In this document: positions 7,480-19,781 of the stretch, one piece after another
Layout of the letters: every line of letters starts with the position of its first letter
How positions within the stretch are numbered: position 1 is the first letter of the stretch
NCBI RefSeq assembly: GCF_003389455.1
Contig: NZ_QUAC01000021.1
Span: 1-63,003, forward strand
Origin: Streptomyces inhibens
Lineage (GTDB): Bacteria; Actinomycetota; Actinomycetes; Streptomycetales; Streptomycetaceae
Direction of reading: 5' to 3'
DNA length: 63,003 bases
Program-made: the position numbers and the translations under genes
Notes under the pieces: model-generated
What the model was told of the DNA's origin: nothing
Seen by the model: only the letters and a program-made list of their open reading frames with translations
The model's database searches: none

Positions 7480-8712
7480 GTGACCGCCAGATCCCTCGCC
7501 GCCGTCGGCCGGCCGCACCGACTCGATGTGCTCATCGCGGGCGGCGGGCTGCTCGGCGGGCTGCTGCTCTGGGCGATGAATCTGCACGGCGGTCCGGCGC
7601 GCCTGGGGCTGCCGACATCACTCACCCTGGTCGCACTCACCGCGATGTCGGCGGCCGAGCTGCTGCGCCGTACGGCCCCGATGACGGCGCTGGCCATCGC
7701 GGTACCGGCGCTGGTGCTGGACATCTGCACCGGCGCGCTGGTCGCCACCGTCCTGATGTTCACGGACGTGGTCTATGCGGCGGTGCTCTACGGCCCGGCG
7801 AGCGCGGCCCGCCGGATCCCGCTGCACTCCGTGCTGGTGACGGTGCTGGCGGCCATCGCGCTGACCGCGCTGTGGCAGGACCCGCAGGTCGTGATGGCCG
7901 TCATCGGCATCGCGCTGGTCACCATCGCGCCCGCCTGGACCGGCATCATCACCCGCAATCACCGCGACGCCGCCCAGTCCGCCCGGCTGCGGGCCGAGCG
8001 GATCGCGCTGCTGGCGGAGCGGGACCGGACGCAGGCGGTGGCGGGCGAGCGGGCGCGGATGGCACGTGAACTGCACGACATGGTCGCCAACCATCTGTCC
8101 GCCATCGCGATCCACTCCACCGCCGCGCAGTCCATCGACGACCCGTCGGCGACCCGCGAGGCGCTCGGGGTGATCCGCGAGAACAGCGTGCAAGGTCTGG
8201 CCGAAATGCGTCGTCTCATCGGGCTGTTGCGGGACCCGAAGACGACCGAAACCGCGGAGGAGCCCGCCGCGACCCCCACACTCGACGGGCTGGACGCGCT
8301 GATCACCCAGGCCCGTGCGAACGGTACGTCCAGCGGGCTGACCTTTGTGCTGGACGACGCCCGGAGCCCGGACGGCCAGGGAGCCGGGCGGACATTGGCG
8401 GCGGTCGAACTGGCCGCGTACCGCATCGTCCAGGAGTCACTGACCAACGCGCTCAAGCATGCCGCGCCCGGCGAGGTACGGGTGCGGATCGCCCGCGAGC
8501 GCGGCGGGGCGCTCACCGTCGCCGTGCGCAGCCCGTTCGCCGACCGGCCGGGTCCCCGTGCACCCGGCTCCGGTACCGGACTGGTCGGGATGCGCGAGCG
8601 GATCGCCCTGCTGGGCGGAGCATTCGAGGCCGGCCCGGAGAGCGGGCCGGCCGGCAGAGTCTGGCTGGTGCGGGCAGTGGTGCCCGCCGCCGAGGAGGAA
8701 GAACAACGATGA
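7480..8712 (+). CDS. Sensor histidine kinase, HisKA_3 (NarL-type) family
   Basis: The product is about 410 aa. The GTG at 7480 starts near GGAGG, but with tight spacing; GTG 7465 or 7441 are alternatives. The N-terminus holds about five membrane helices (residues 15-155), with little extracytoplasmic sequence. HisKA_3 follows, with the phospho-acceptor His199 in ARELHDMVANHLS. The C-terminal HATPase_c has an N box (RIVQESLTNALKHA) and a G box (GSGTGLVGMRERI). It overlaps the response regulator gene by 4 nt (ATGA), so the pair is translationally coupled. The signal is unknown. Confidence 0.93.
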   Translation: MTARSLAAVGRPHRLDVLIAGGGLLGGLLLWAMNLHGGPARLGLPTSLTLVALTAMSAAELLRRTAPMTALAIAVPALVLDICTGALVATVLMFTDVVYAAVLYGPASAARRIPLHSVLVTVLAAIALTALWQDPQVVMAVIGIALVTIAPAWTGIITRNHRDAAQSARLRAERIALLAERDRTQAVAGERARMARELHDMVANHLSAIAIHSTAAQSIDDPSATREALGVIRENSVQGLAEMRRLIGLLRDPKTTETAEEPAATPTLDGLDALITQARANGTSSGLTFVLDDARSPDGQGAGRTLAAVELAAYRIVQESLTNALKHAAPGEVRVRIARERGGALTVAVRSPFADRPGPRAPGSGTGLVGMRERIALLGGAFEAGPESGPAGRVWLVRAVVPAAEEEEQR

Positions 8713-9401
8713 CAGGCGCCGACGCGCAGCCGATCCGGGTTCTCGTCGCCGAGGACCAGTCCGCCGTACGGGCCGGGCTGGTGCTCATCCTGCGCTCCGC
8801 CCCCGACATCGAGGTCGTCGGGGAGGCCGAGGACGGCGAGGAGGCGGTACGGCTCGCCCGCGAGCTGCGCCCCGCCCTCGTCCTCATGGACATCCAGATG
8901 CCCCGGCTCGACGGGGTGTCCGCCACCCGGCAGGTGGTCGCCGAAAAGCTCGCGGATGTGCTGGTGCTGACCACCTTCGACCTGGACGAATATGTCTTCG
9001 GGGCGCTGCGCGCGGGGGCCGCGGGCTTCCTGCTCAAGGACAGTGATGCGGCCGCCCTGCTGACCGCGGTGCGCACGGTGGCGTCCGGCGAGGGGCTGAT
9101 CGCGCCGGCGGTGACCCGGCGGCTGATCGCGGAGTTCGCCAGCCCCCGTACGGCGCGGCGGCGCCCGGCCCGGGACGGCGAGGCGCCGGATCCGGCGGTC
9201 CTGGACGCGCTGACGCCGCGCGAGCGGGAAGTGCTGGGGTGTCTGGGGCGGGGGCTGTCCAACGCCGATATCGCGTTACGGCTGGCGATGGCGGAGGCCA
9301 CCGTCAAAACGCATGTCAGCCGGCTTCTGGCGAAGCTGGATCTGCGCAGCCGGGTCCAAGCGGCAGTGCTGGCGCAGGAGTTGGGGGTGGACAGCCCCTA
9401 G
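8709..9401 (+). CDS. NarL/FixJ-family response regulator with a TTA codon
   Basis: The 230-aa protein has an N-terminal receiver with acidic pocket (VAEDQS) and phospho-acceptor Asp61 in LVLMDIQMPRLDG. A switch threonine (LTTF) and Lys110 follow. The C-terminal LuxR-type HTH is LTPREREVLGCLGRGLSNADIA...ATVKTHVSRLL. Codon 190 (9276-9278), in the HTH, is TTA. That leucine codon is read only by the developmentally controlled bldA tRNA in Streptomyces, so translation may be growth-phase dependent. The gene is coupled to its kinase by a 4-nt overlap and is followed by a hairpin at 9434. Confidence 0.94.
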   Translation: MTGADAQPIRVLVAEDQSAVRAGLVLILRSAPDIEVVGEAEDGEEAVRLARELRPALVLMDIQMPRLDGVSATRQVVAEKLADVLVLTTFDLDEYVFGALRAGAAGFLLKDSDAAALLTAVRTVASGEGLIAPAVTRRLIAEFASPRTARRRPARDGEAPDPAVLDALTPREREVLGCLGRGLSNADIALRLAMAEATVKTHVSRLLAKLDLRSRVQAAVLAQELGVDSP

Positions 9402-9433
9402 CGGACGCGCGCCGTCAGGCCACGTTCGTCGCT

Positions 9434-9454
9434 CCCCCGGACTCCGTCCGGGGG
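9434..9454. terminator. Bidirectional hairpin between convergent genes
   Basis: CCCCCGGA-CTCCG-TCCGGGGG is a perfect 8-bp stem between the response regulator stop (9401) and the DUF2550 gene stop (9482). The same arms recur at 9957-9977. Confidence 0.6.
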
Positions 9455-9481
9455 ACACTCCCACCCAACGAGAACCCCTGC

Positions 9482-9925
9482 CTATGCCACATTGACTCTC
9501 TGGCCGGGCGGCGCCGCCTCCAGCCAGGCCAGGAAGCCGGTGAGGGCGTCCTCGCTCATCGCCAGTTCCAGGCGGGTGCCGCGGTGCCGGCAGGCCAGCA
9601 CGATGGAGTCGGAGAGCAGTGCCAGCTCTTCCTCACCCTGGGGGGTGCGGCGCTCCAGGACCTCGATGGCGGAGCGCTCCAGGAGGCGGCGTGGCCGGGG
9701 CGCGTACGAGAACACCCGGAACCATTCGATCCGGTCGCCGTTGTAGCGCGCCACACCGTAGATCCAGCCCTTGCCGCCGGTCTCGTTCTCCGGCACGTTC
9801 CAGCGCAGGCTGCAGTCGAACGTGCCGCCGGACCGCTGGATGAGCCGCCTTCTCAGTCCGAAGACGAACAGTCCCAGCAGCACCAGTACCACGACCGCGC
9901 CGCTCACAAGCAGAGCGAGGACCAT
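9482..9925 (-). CDS. DUF2550 family membrane-anchored protein
   Basis: The 147-aa protein has one N-terminal membrane helix (LALLVSGAVVVLVLLGLFVFGL, about residues 2-23). A basic stretch RRRLIQR follows, then a conserved soluble domain with RWNVPENETGGKGWIYGVARY and RIEWFRVFSYAPRPRR. This is the actinobacterial DUF2550 protein that follows atpC in many genomes. Its biochemical role is not known. It lies 145 nt after the atpC stop, with a strong terminator and a second hairpin between them, so it is not simply part of the atp message. Confidence 0.85.
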   Translation of the reverse strand: MVLALLVSGAVVVLVLLGLFVFGLRRRLIQRSGGTFDCSLRWNVPENETGGKGWIYGVARYNGDRIEWFRVFSYAPRPRRLLERSAIEVLERRTPQGEEELALLSDSIVLACRHRGTRLELAMSEDALTGFLAWLEAAPPGQRVNVA

Positions 9926-9956
9926 CTCGACCGACCTCCTCGCCTCGATGGGGGTG

Positions 9957-9977
9957 CCCCCGGACGGGGTCCGGGGG
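9957..9977 (-). repeat. Hairpin upstream of the DUF2550 gene, repeat of 9434-9454
   Basis: The arms CCCCCGGA/TCCGGGGG are identical to those at 9434-9454 but the loop differs (CGGGG). The hairpin sits 32 nt before the DUF2550 start codon, in its presumed leader. Confidence 0.6.
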
Positions 9978-9997
9978 AGGGAAACGCACCTGCATTG

Positions 9998-10046
9998 CCT
10001 CAGCCGCGGGCCGCTCCGGAGAATTCCGGGCAGCCCGCGGCTGAGG
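9998..10046 (-). terminator. Terminator of the ATP synthase operon
   Basis: A 14-bp perfect stem (CCTCAGCCGCGGGC / GCCCGCGGCTGAGG) encloses a smaller CCGGA/TCCGG stem. It lies 23 nt downstream of the atpC stop codon. Confidence 0.8.
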
Positions 10047-10069
10047 ATCGATCTCGTCGGCGACGGGGC

Positions 10070-10453
10070 TCAGTGAACGCCCGTCACCGCACGCAGCCGG
10101 ACATCGGCGCGACGCTCGGCGGCCGCGTCAGCGTCCGACTTCGCTCGCTCCAGGGCCCGCTCCGCGCGCTGGACATCGATCTCGTCCGACAGTTCCGCGA
10201 TCTCCGCGAGCAGAGACAGCTTGTTGTCGGCGAAGGAGATGAAGCCGCCGTGCACAGCGGCGACGACGGTGCCGTCCCCGCTCTCGCCGGTCGTACGAAT
10301 CGTCACCGGGCCCGACTGCAGCACGCCGAGCAGCGGCTGATGTCCGGGCATGACGCCGATGTCGCCCGACGAGGTGCGCGCGACGACCAGGCTGGCCTCG
10401 CCGGACCAGACCTGACGGTCCGCGGCGACCAACTCGACGTGCAGCTCAGCCAC
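10070..10453 (-). CDS. atpC: ATP synthase F1 epsilon subunit
   Basis: The 127-aa protein is part of the F1 central stalk and links rotation to catalysis. The start is GTG 10453 (VAELHVELVAADRQVW), preceded by GAGGAG at 5 nt. The N-terminal beta-sandwich includes the family motif GDIGVMPGHQPLLGVLQ. The C-terminal helical hairpin ([20 protein letters not shown]) is the movable, often inhibitory part. It is the last gene of the atp operon, 108 nt after atpD. Confidence 0.95.
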   Translation of the reverse strand: MAELHVELVAADRQVWSGEASLVVARTSSGDIGVMPGHQPLLGVLQSGPVTIRTTGESGDGTVVAAVHGGFISFADNKLSLLAEIAELSDEIDVQRAERALERAKSDADAAAERRADVRLRAVTGVH

Positions 10454-10561
10454 GATGGCTCCTCGGGTCTCCACCTGCCTGGCGTGGCAGATGTTGGGTC
10501 AAATACTAGTGGTCGTACGGGCCGGGGGCGGCCAGGGCCGCCCCCGGGACCGGTGCCGGGG

Positions 10562-12927
<2,366 letters not shown>

Positions 12928-12947
12928 GGATCAGGTCCCTTCCGTCG

Positions 12948-14540
12948 TCACTTGCTGGTGCCGGCCGGGGCGTCCTCGCCGAGCAGCTTGCCGTCCGAGG
13001 TCTCGAACTGCCGCTTGAAGCCTTCGACGGCCTCGGCGATCGCACCGATGGTGTCGTCGGACATCTTGGCGCCCTCGCGGATGCTGGTCAGCAGGTCCTT
13101 CTTCTCCCGGTGGAGGTGGTCCAGGAGCTCCCGCTCGAAGCGGCGGATGTCCTCGACCGGGACGTCATCCATCTTGCCGTTGGTGCCGGCCCAGATGGAA
13201 ACGACCTGGTCCTCGGTGGCGTACGGGGCGTACTGACCCTGCTTGAGCAGCTCGGTCATGCGCTTACCGCGCTCCAGCTGCGCCTTGGAGGCCGCGTCCA
13301 GGTCGGAACCGAAGGCGGCGAACGCCTCCAGCTCGCGGTACTGGGCGAGGTCCACACGGAGGCGGCCGGACACCTGGCGCATGGCCTTGTGCTGGGCGGA
13401 GCCACCGACACGGGAGACGGAGATACCGACGTTCAGCGCCGGGCGCTGGCCCGCGTTGAACAGGTCGGACTCCAGGAAGCACTGGCCGTCGGTGATGGAG
13501 ATGACGTTGGTCGGAATGAACGCCGACACGTCGTTCGCCTTGGTCTCGACGATCGGCAGACCGGTCATCGAGCCGGCGCCCATCTCGTCGGAGAGCTTGG
13601 CGCAGCGCTCCAGCAGACGCGAGTGCAGGTAGAAGACGTCGCCCGGGTAGGCCTCACGGCCCGGCGGACGGCGCAGCAGCAGGGACACGGCGCGGTAGGC
13701 GTCGGCCTGCTTCGAGAGGTCATCGAAGATGATCAGGACGTGCTTGCCCTGGTACATCCAGTGCTGGCCGATGGCCGAGCCGGTGTAGGGCGCCAGGTAC
13801 TTGAAGCCCGCCGGGTCGGACGCCGGGGCGGCGACGATGGTGGTGTACTCCAGGGCACCGGCCTCCTCCAGCGCACCGCGCACGGACGCGATGGTGGAGC
13901 CCTTCTGGCCGATGGCGACGTAGATGCAGCGGACCTGCTTCTTGGGGTCGCCGGTGCGCCAGTTGTCGCGCTGGTTGATGATCGTGTCGACGGCCAGGGC
14001 GGTCTTGCCGGTCTGGCGGTCACCGATGATCAGCTGACGCTGGCCACGGCCGATCGGCACCATCGAGTCGACGGCCTTGTAGCCGGTCTCCATCGGCTCG
14101 TGCACCGACTTACGGACCATGACGCCCGGAGCCTGCAGCTCCAGGGCGCGGCGGCCCTCGGACTCGATCTCGCCGAGGCCGTCGATCGGGTTGCCCAGCG
14201 GGTCGACAACGCGGCCGAGGTAGCCCTCGCCCACGGCGACCGAGAGCACCTCACCGGTGCGCTGCACCGGCTGGCCCTCCTCGATGCCGCTGAACTCACC
14301 GAGGACAACCGCACCGATCTCGCGCTCTTCCAGGTTCAGCGCAAGACCGAGCGTGCCGTCCTCGAACTTCAGCAGCTCGTTCGCCATCGCCGAGGGAAGG
14401 CCCTCGACCTTCGCGATGCCGTCTCCGGCCTCGCTTACCGTGCCGACCTCCTCGCGCGAGGCCGCGTCCGGCTTGTACGCCTGGACGAAGTTCTCCAGCG
14501 CGTCCCGGATCTCCTCCGGCCGGATCGTGAGCTCCGCCAT
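12948..14540 (-). CDS. atpA: ATP synthase F1 alpha subunit
   Basis: The 530-aa non-catalytic nucleotide-binding subunit. Walker A GDRQTGKT spans residues 173-180, the Walker B region is [13 protein letters not shown], and the alpha-specific arginine region [11 protein letters not shown] is present. The C-terminus carries an actinobacterial extension (...[14 protein letters not shown]). Its start follows a 213-nt gap after atpH, by far the longest spacer within the F1 genes, filled with GC-rich hairpins. Confidence 0.98.
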   Translation of the reverse strand: MAELTIRPEEIRDALENFVQAYKPDAASREEVGTVSEAGDGIAKVEGLPSAMANELLKFEDGTLGLALNLEEREIGAVVLGEFSGIEEGQPVQRTGEVLSVAVGEGYLGRVVDPLGNPIDGLGEIESEGRRALELQAPGVMVRKSVHEPMETGYKAVDSMVPIGRGQRQLIIGDRQTGKTALAVDTIINQRDNWRTGDPKKQVRCIYVAIGQKGSTIASVRGALEEAGALEYTTIVAAPASDPAGFKYLAPYTGSAIGQHWMYQGKHVLIIFDDLSKQADAYRAVSLLLRRPPGREAYPGDVFYLHSRLLERCAKLSDEMGAGSMTGLPIVETKANDVSAFIPTNVISITDGQCFLESDLFNAGQRPALNVGISVSRVGGSAQHKAMRQVSGRLRVDLAQYRELEAFAAFGSDLDAASKAQLERGKRMTELLKQGQYAPYATEDQVVSIWAGTNGKMDDVPVEDIRRFERELLDHLHREKKDLLTSIREGAKMSDDTIGAIAEAVEGFKRQFETSDGKLLGEDAPAGTSK

Positions 14541-14753
14541 CTGGGTTCCCTGCTCTCCTTGTTGGGCCCGAAGTTACTTGCGGGGGTCTGGGGGCTGTCC
14601 CCCAGGGGGTTTCCGCTTACGGCCCAACTCGGGCCGCCGTCATGCATGTGCTGGTCCCCGGGGCTTCTTCCGGACCGCAGCCGGACCTCTCGGTCCGGCC
14701 GGCTGGTCCGGCGCCTGGCCGCCGGTTGTGCAGCTCTTGAGTTGGTGGCTGGG
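14541..14753 (-). promoter_or_regulatory. Structured spacer between atpH and atpA
   Basis: This is a non-coding 213-nt gap within an otherwise tight operon. It holds a hairpin CTGGGGG-CTGT-CCCCCAG (14588-14605) and a second GC-rich cluster with repeated CCGGACC/GGTCCGG arms around 14670-14715. It could be an attenuation, processing or stability element that sets the alpha:delta ratio. I see no clear promoter. Confidence 0.4.
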
Positions 14754-16455
<1,702 letters not shown>

Positions 16456-16517
16456 TCATTTCACGGACCGGTGGGGGTTGGCCACCGGACAGCTGTTGGG
16501 CTGGGAGGCGGGGGTGC

Positions 16518-17330
16518 TCAGTGGTGCTCGGCGAGCGCGCCCTGGACGTAGTTGCAGGCCAGGAGGACGAAGACGTACGCCTGAACGGCCTGAATGAAGA
16601 GCTCGAAGGCGGTCATCACGATGGTCATCACGAAGGATGCCCCCGCGTAGACGATGCCGATGCCGTTCAGCATGTACCAGCTGGCAATGGTGAACAGCAA
16701 GATCAGCAGGTGACCCGCGAACATGTTCGCGAAGAGTCGGACCGCGTGAGTGAAGGGGCGGATGATCAGGTGCTGGAGGAGTTCGAGCACCATGATCAGC
16801 GGCAGCACCCAGCCGAGCGACTTGTCGTAACCCGAGATGTTCTTCAGACCGCCGACGAAGCCCTGCTTCTTGAACGTCAGGAACAGCCAGAGGACATAGA
16901 CGACCAGGGCAAGGCCTACCGGGAAGGCGATGACCGACGTCACGGGGAACGAGAAGAGCGGAATCACCGACCAGAGGTTCATGATCCACACGAAGAAGAA
17001 CAGCGAGACCATGAAGGGGACGTATTTGTCGCCCTCCTTCTTCCCCAGCGCGTCATAGACGAGCCCGCGGCGCACGAAGTCGTAGCCCGCCTCGCCGACC
17101 ATCTGCAGCTTTCCGGGCACGACCTTGGCTTTGCCGAATGCGGCCCAGAAGAACCCCACCACGACGACCGTGCTGAGGAAGGCCAGCAGCATCGGCTTGT
17201 TGAACTCGAAGCCACCGATCGTGAAGAGGGGTTCGAATACGAACGAATGAAGACCCGGGGCCTCGAAGCCACACCCCGGAATGAAGAGGTGGCACTCCGT
17301 GTCGAAGGCGAGCATCGTTTCAGCACTCAC
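16518..17330 (-). CDS. atpB: ATP synthase Fo a subunit
   Basis: The 270-aa proton-channel subunit. GTG 17330 (VSAETMLAFDTECHLF) is chosen because AAGGAG lies 6 nt upstream; a longer in-frame extension to 17396 has no RBS. Multiple membrane helices are present. The essential arginine lies in the helix LLQHLIIRPFTHAVRLFANMFAGHLLI, and the C-terminal helix is FELFIQAVQAYVFVLLACNYVQGAL. It follows atpI after a 267-nt gap. Confidence 0.95.
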   Translation of the reverse strand: MSAETMLAFDTECHLFIPGCGFEAPGLHSFVFEPLFTIGGFEFNKPMLLAFLSTVVVVGFFWAAFGKAKVVPGKLQMVGEAGYDFVRRGLVYDALGKKEGDKYVPFMVSLFFFVWIMNLWSVIPLFSFPVTSVIAFPVGLALVVYVLWLFLTFKKQGFVGGLKNISGYDKSLGWVLPLIMVLELLQHLIIRPFTHAVRLFANMFAGHLLILLFTIASWYMLNGIGIVYAGASFVMTIVMTAFELFIQAVQAYVFVLLACNYVQGALAEHH

Positions 17331-17597
17331 CGCGGGCTCCTTCAGCGTGGCGCATGGGTACGGCAACCTCGTTGTGTCGGCGCGGCATTGAGCCACGGAG
17401 CGGCACTGGACTGGTCTTACGGATTAGGGGGCGGCGGCCGGCCGGCGCTGGGCCGGGCCGAATCACAGGCATCGGCCGCGAGAACTGCCCGTTCCATCGA
17501 GTGGAACTCGGGAGCTCAGCCGCCTGCGCCATCTGTGCCGCAGTTGGCACCGGACGATAGCAGGCCCGCATGAGGGCATTTATTTCGGCCCTACGTG

Positions 17598-18035
17598 TCA
17601 CGTCGGCGACCCCGCCGTCTCCGCCTTCTTCGGCTCGGCGGAGTCGGGATCCACGTACAGAATCTTCGCCTTCATATGACCGCGGGTCTGTGCCGCGATC
17701 CATACGAGGGTGGCACCGAGCAACGTGAACGCAAATGCCTTGGTGTCAAAGAGCGTTGTGTCCTTGAAGACGATGAGGAAGACCAACACGAACAGGATCT
17801 GCACCGTGTACAGCAGCAGGCCCATCATCTGGAACAGCTGCGGAAGGCTCTTCGCGGTCTTCTGCAGGGCAACGAGGCCCGCCCCCATGACGAACACCAC
17901 CAGCGCGGTACCGATGACGGCGCCGATCGCTCCCGTCCCGCCCGCGACCACTGCGCTCACAGCAACGGCAATGGCGCCGATGGCGAGCGTGGGCACAACG
18001 GCGTGAAGGAGTAGTCGGGCGTCATTCGACTGCAT
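17598..18035 (-). CDS. atpI: ATP synthase protein I-like membrane protein
   Basis: The 145-aa protein has four predicted helices (about residues 10-28, 35-53, 75-95 and 105-122) and a charged C-terminus. It is the first gene of the atp cluster. Position and topology match the AtpI/UncI family, which assists c-ring assembly or Mg2+ supply. Sequence similarity across that family is low, so the assignment rests mainly on context. A 267-nt gap separates it from atpB. Confidence 0.8.
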   Translation of the reverse strand: MQSNDARLLLHAVVPTLAIGAIAVAVSAVVAGGTGAIGAVIGTALVVFVMGAGLVALQKTAKSLPQLFQMMGLLLYTVQILFVLVFLIVFKDTTLFDTKAFAFTLLGATLVWIAAQTRGHMKAKILYVDPDSAEPKKAETAGSPT

Positions 18036-18323
18036 GGCGGCGCTCCGGCAAGGGGTGGGGGTGTGTCGTCAGGGACGAGCGTAGACCCGGCCTGAGGCGG
18101 AACCTGAGGCCAAAGAACCGTCGCACTACGGTCCTTCGGCTCTATCGCCGGGTTTCGTGAACGGTATCACAAACTATTTGATGAGGTCTTTACCTGGTTC
18201 GTGTGGACCCTGTCACACTTGAGCGTGAACGTGCGCGTTGGTGCACTGACGGCCAGCTATTTGTCTGGTATGAGGTCAACCCGCCCGATTTCTGATGCCC
18301 GTTCGGGCGACCGGCCCCCCGTA
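18036..18323 (-). promoter_or_regulatory. Leader/promoter region of the atp operon
   Basis: These 288 nt upstream of atpI contain no gene. An imperfect inverted repeat, AAGAACCGT / ACGGTCCTT (18113-18136, one mismatch), lies about 80 nt before the atpI start. The stretch near 18160-18250 is the most AT-rich nearby and is where I would expect the promoter, but I cannot name a sigma-factor motif. Confidence 0.4.
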
Positions 18324-19658
18324 TCAGTGGTGACTGCCAGCCCTCCGGCGGTCCACGAAGCGTGACCGGTCGCCGATCGCGGTGGCACCGTGGATGCCCG
18401 CGGGGATCGGCTCGCGCGCCTCCTCCGGCGCATCGCCCTCGCCGTCGGCCACCGCGGCCGGAGCCACCGCCGTACGGACGACCCGGCGGTAGCGCGGCGG
18501 GACCATCCACTCCGCCCAGCGCGGGGCCCGCGGCGTGAAGCGCGGCAGCAGAAGCAGCACCAGACCCACCGCGCTCAGCAGCACGATGCCCAGCACGATC
18601 CACATGCTGGCGTTGTTCGCGGAGTAGGCGACCGCGCCGAACGCGATCAGCGCCGACCAGAAGTACATGATCAGCACGGCCCGGCTGTGCGAGTGGCCGA
18701 TCTCCAGCAGCCGGTGGTGCAGATGTCCGCGGTCGGCGGCGAACGGCGACTGGCCCTGCCACGTACGCCGCACGATCGCCAGGATCAGGTCGGCGACCGG
18801 CACCGCGATGACCGTCAGCGGCAGCAGCAGCGGGATGTAGACCGGCACCATCGCGTGGGTCGCCTCACGCAGACCGCCCGCCTTCAGGTTGAGCAGGTCC
18901 GGGTCGACCTGGCCGGTCACCGAGACCGCGCCGGCGGCCATCACCAGGCCGATCAGCATCGAGCCGGAGTCGCCCATGAAGATCCGGGCCGGGTGCATGT
19001 TGTGCGGCAGGAAGCCCAGGCACATGCCCATCAGAACGACCGAGAACAGCGTTGCGGGCGCGGCCGCCTCGATGCCGTAGCCGAACCACATCCGGTACGC
19101 GTACATGAAGAACGCGGCGGCCGCGATGCACACCATGCCGGAGGCCAGACCGTCCAGGCCGTCCACGAAGTTCACCGCGTTGATGGTGATCACGACCAGC
19201 GCGACGGTCAGCAGCGTGCCCTGCATCGGGGTCAGCGAGACCGTGCCCACACCGGGGATCGGGATCCACAAAATCGTCAGACCCTGAAGGACCATCACAC
19301 CCGCGGCGATCATCTGGCCACCCAGCTTGACCAGCGCGTCCACGCCCCACTTGTCGTCCAGTACGCCGAGGATCCAGATCAGCGCGGCGCCCGACAGCAG
19401 CGCCCGCGGCTCGTTGGAGTTCTCGAAGACGCTCTTGAGGTTGGTCAGATGCGAGGCGACCAGAAGGCCGGCGCACAGCCCGCCGAACATCGCGATACCG
19501 CCGAGCCGGGGTGTCGGTTCGCGGTGCACATCACGCGCGCGGATCTCCGGCATCGCACCGGCCGCGATCGCGAACTTCCGCACCGGCCCGGTCAGCAGGT
19601 AGGTCACCGCGGCCGTGACGCACAGCGTCAGCAGGTATTCACGCACGGGCTGCCCCAT
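18324..19658 (-). CDS. Undecaprenyl-phosphate GlcNAc-1-phosphate transferase (MraY/WecA family)
   Basis: The 444-aa polytopic membrane protein has about 10-11 helices. Family signatures are PTPRLGGIAMFGGL, the Asp-rich NFVDGLDGLASG, IFMGDSGSMLIG and the cytoplasmic loop HLHHRLLEIGHSHSRAV. The sugar-specificity loop resembles WecA/TagO more than MraY, so it probably transfers GlcNAc-1-P (or a related HexNAc-1-P) to the lipid carrier for teichoic acid or other wall polymers. A roughly 60-residue Pro/Ala/Glu-rich C-terminal tail is extra. It lies between glyA-like and atpI, as in the Streptomyces core. Confidence 0.9.
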   Translation of the reverse strand: MGQPVREYLLTLCVTAAVTYLLTGPVRKFAIAAGAMPEIRARDVHREPTPRLGGIAMFGGLCAGLLVASHLTNLKSVFENSNEPRALLSGAALIWILGVLDDKWGVDALVKLGGQMIAAGVMVLQGLTILWIPIPGVGTVSLTPMQGTLLTVALVVITINAVNFVDGLDGLASGMVCIAAAAFFMYAYRMWFGYGIEAAAPATLFSVVLMGMCLGFLPHNMHPARIFMGDSGSMLIGLVMAAGAVSVTGQVDPDLLNLKAGGLREATHAMVPVYIPLLLPLTVIAVPVADLILAIVRRTWQGQSPFAADRGHLHHRLLEIGHSHSRAVLIMYFWSALIAFGAVAYSANNASMWIVLGIVLLSAVGLVLLLLPRFTPRAPRWAEWMVPPRYRRVVRTAVAPAAVADGEGDAPEEAREPIPAGIHGATAIGDRSRFVDRRRAGSHH

Positions 19659-19751
19659 TGGTATAGCTGGCCATCACAGCCCCACACCCTATGCGTGTCA
19701 GCGCCCTGGCCGTGAATACAGGACTAGACGCATCGCGTCAGCGGATGGTTC

Positions 19752-19781
19752 CCGCCGTTATCCGAGATCGGGATAAGGCGG
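19752..19781 (-). terminator. Hairpin at the end of the glyA-like gene
   Basis: CCGCC-TTATCC pairs with GGATAA-GGCGG, with a one-base bulge. The stem includes the TAA stop codon of the SHMT-like gene. Confidence 0.45.
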
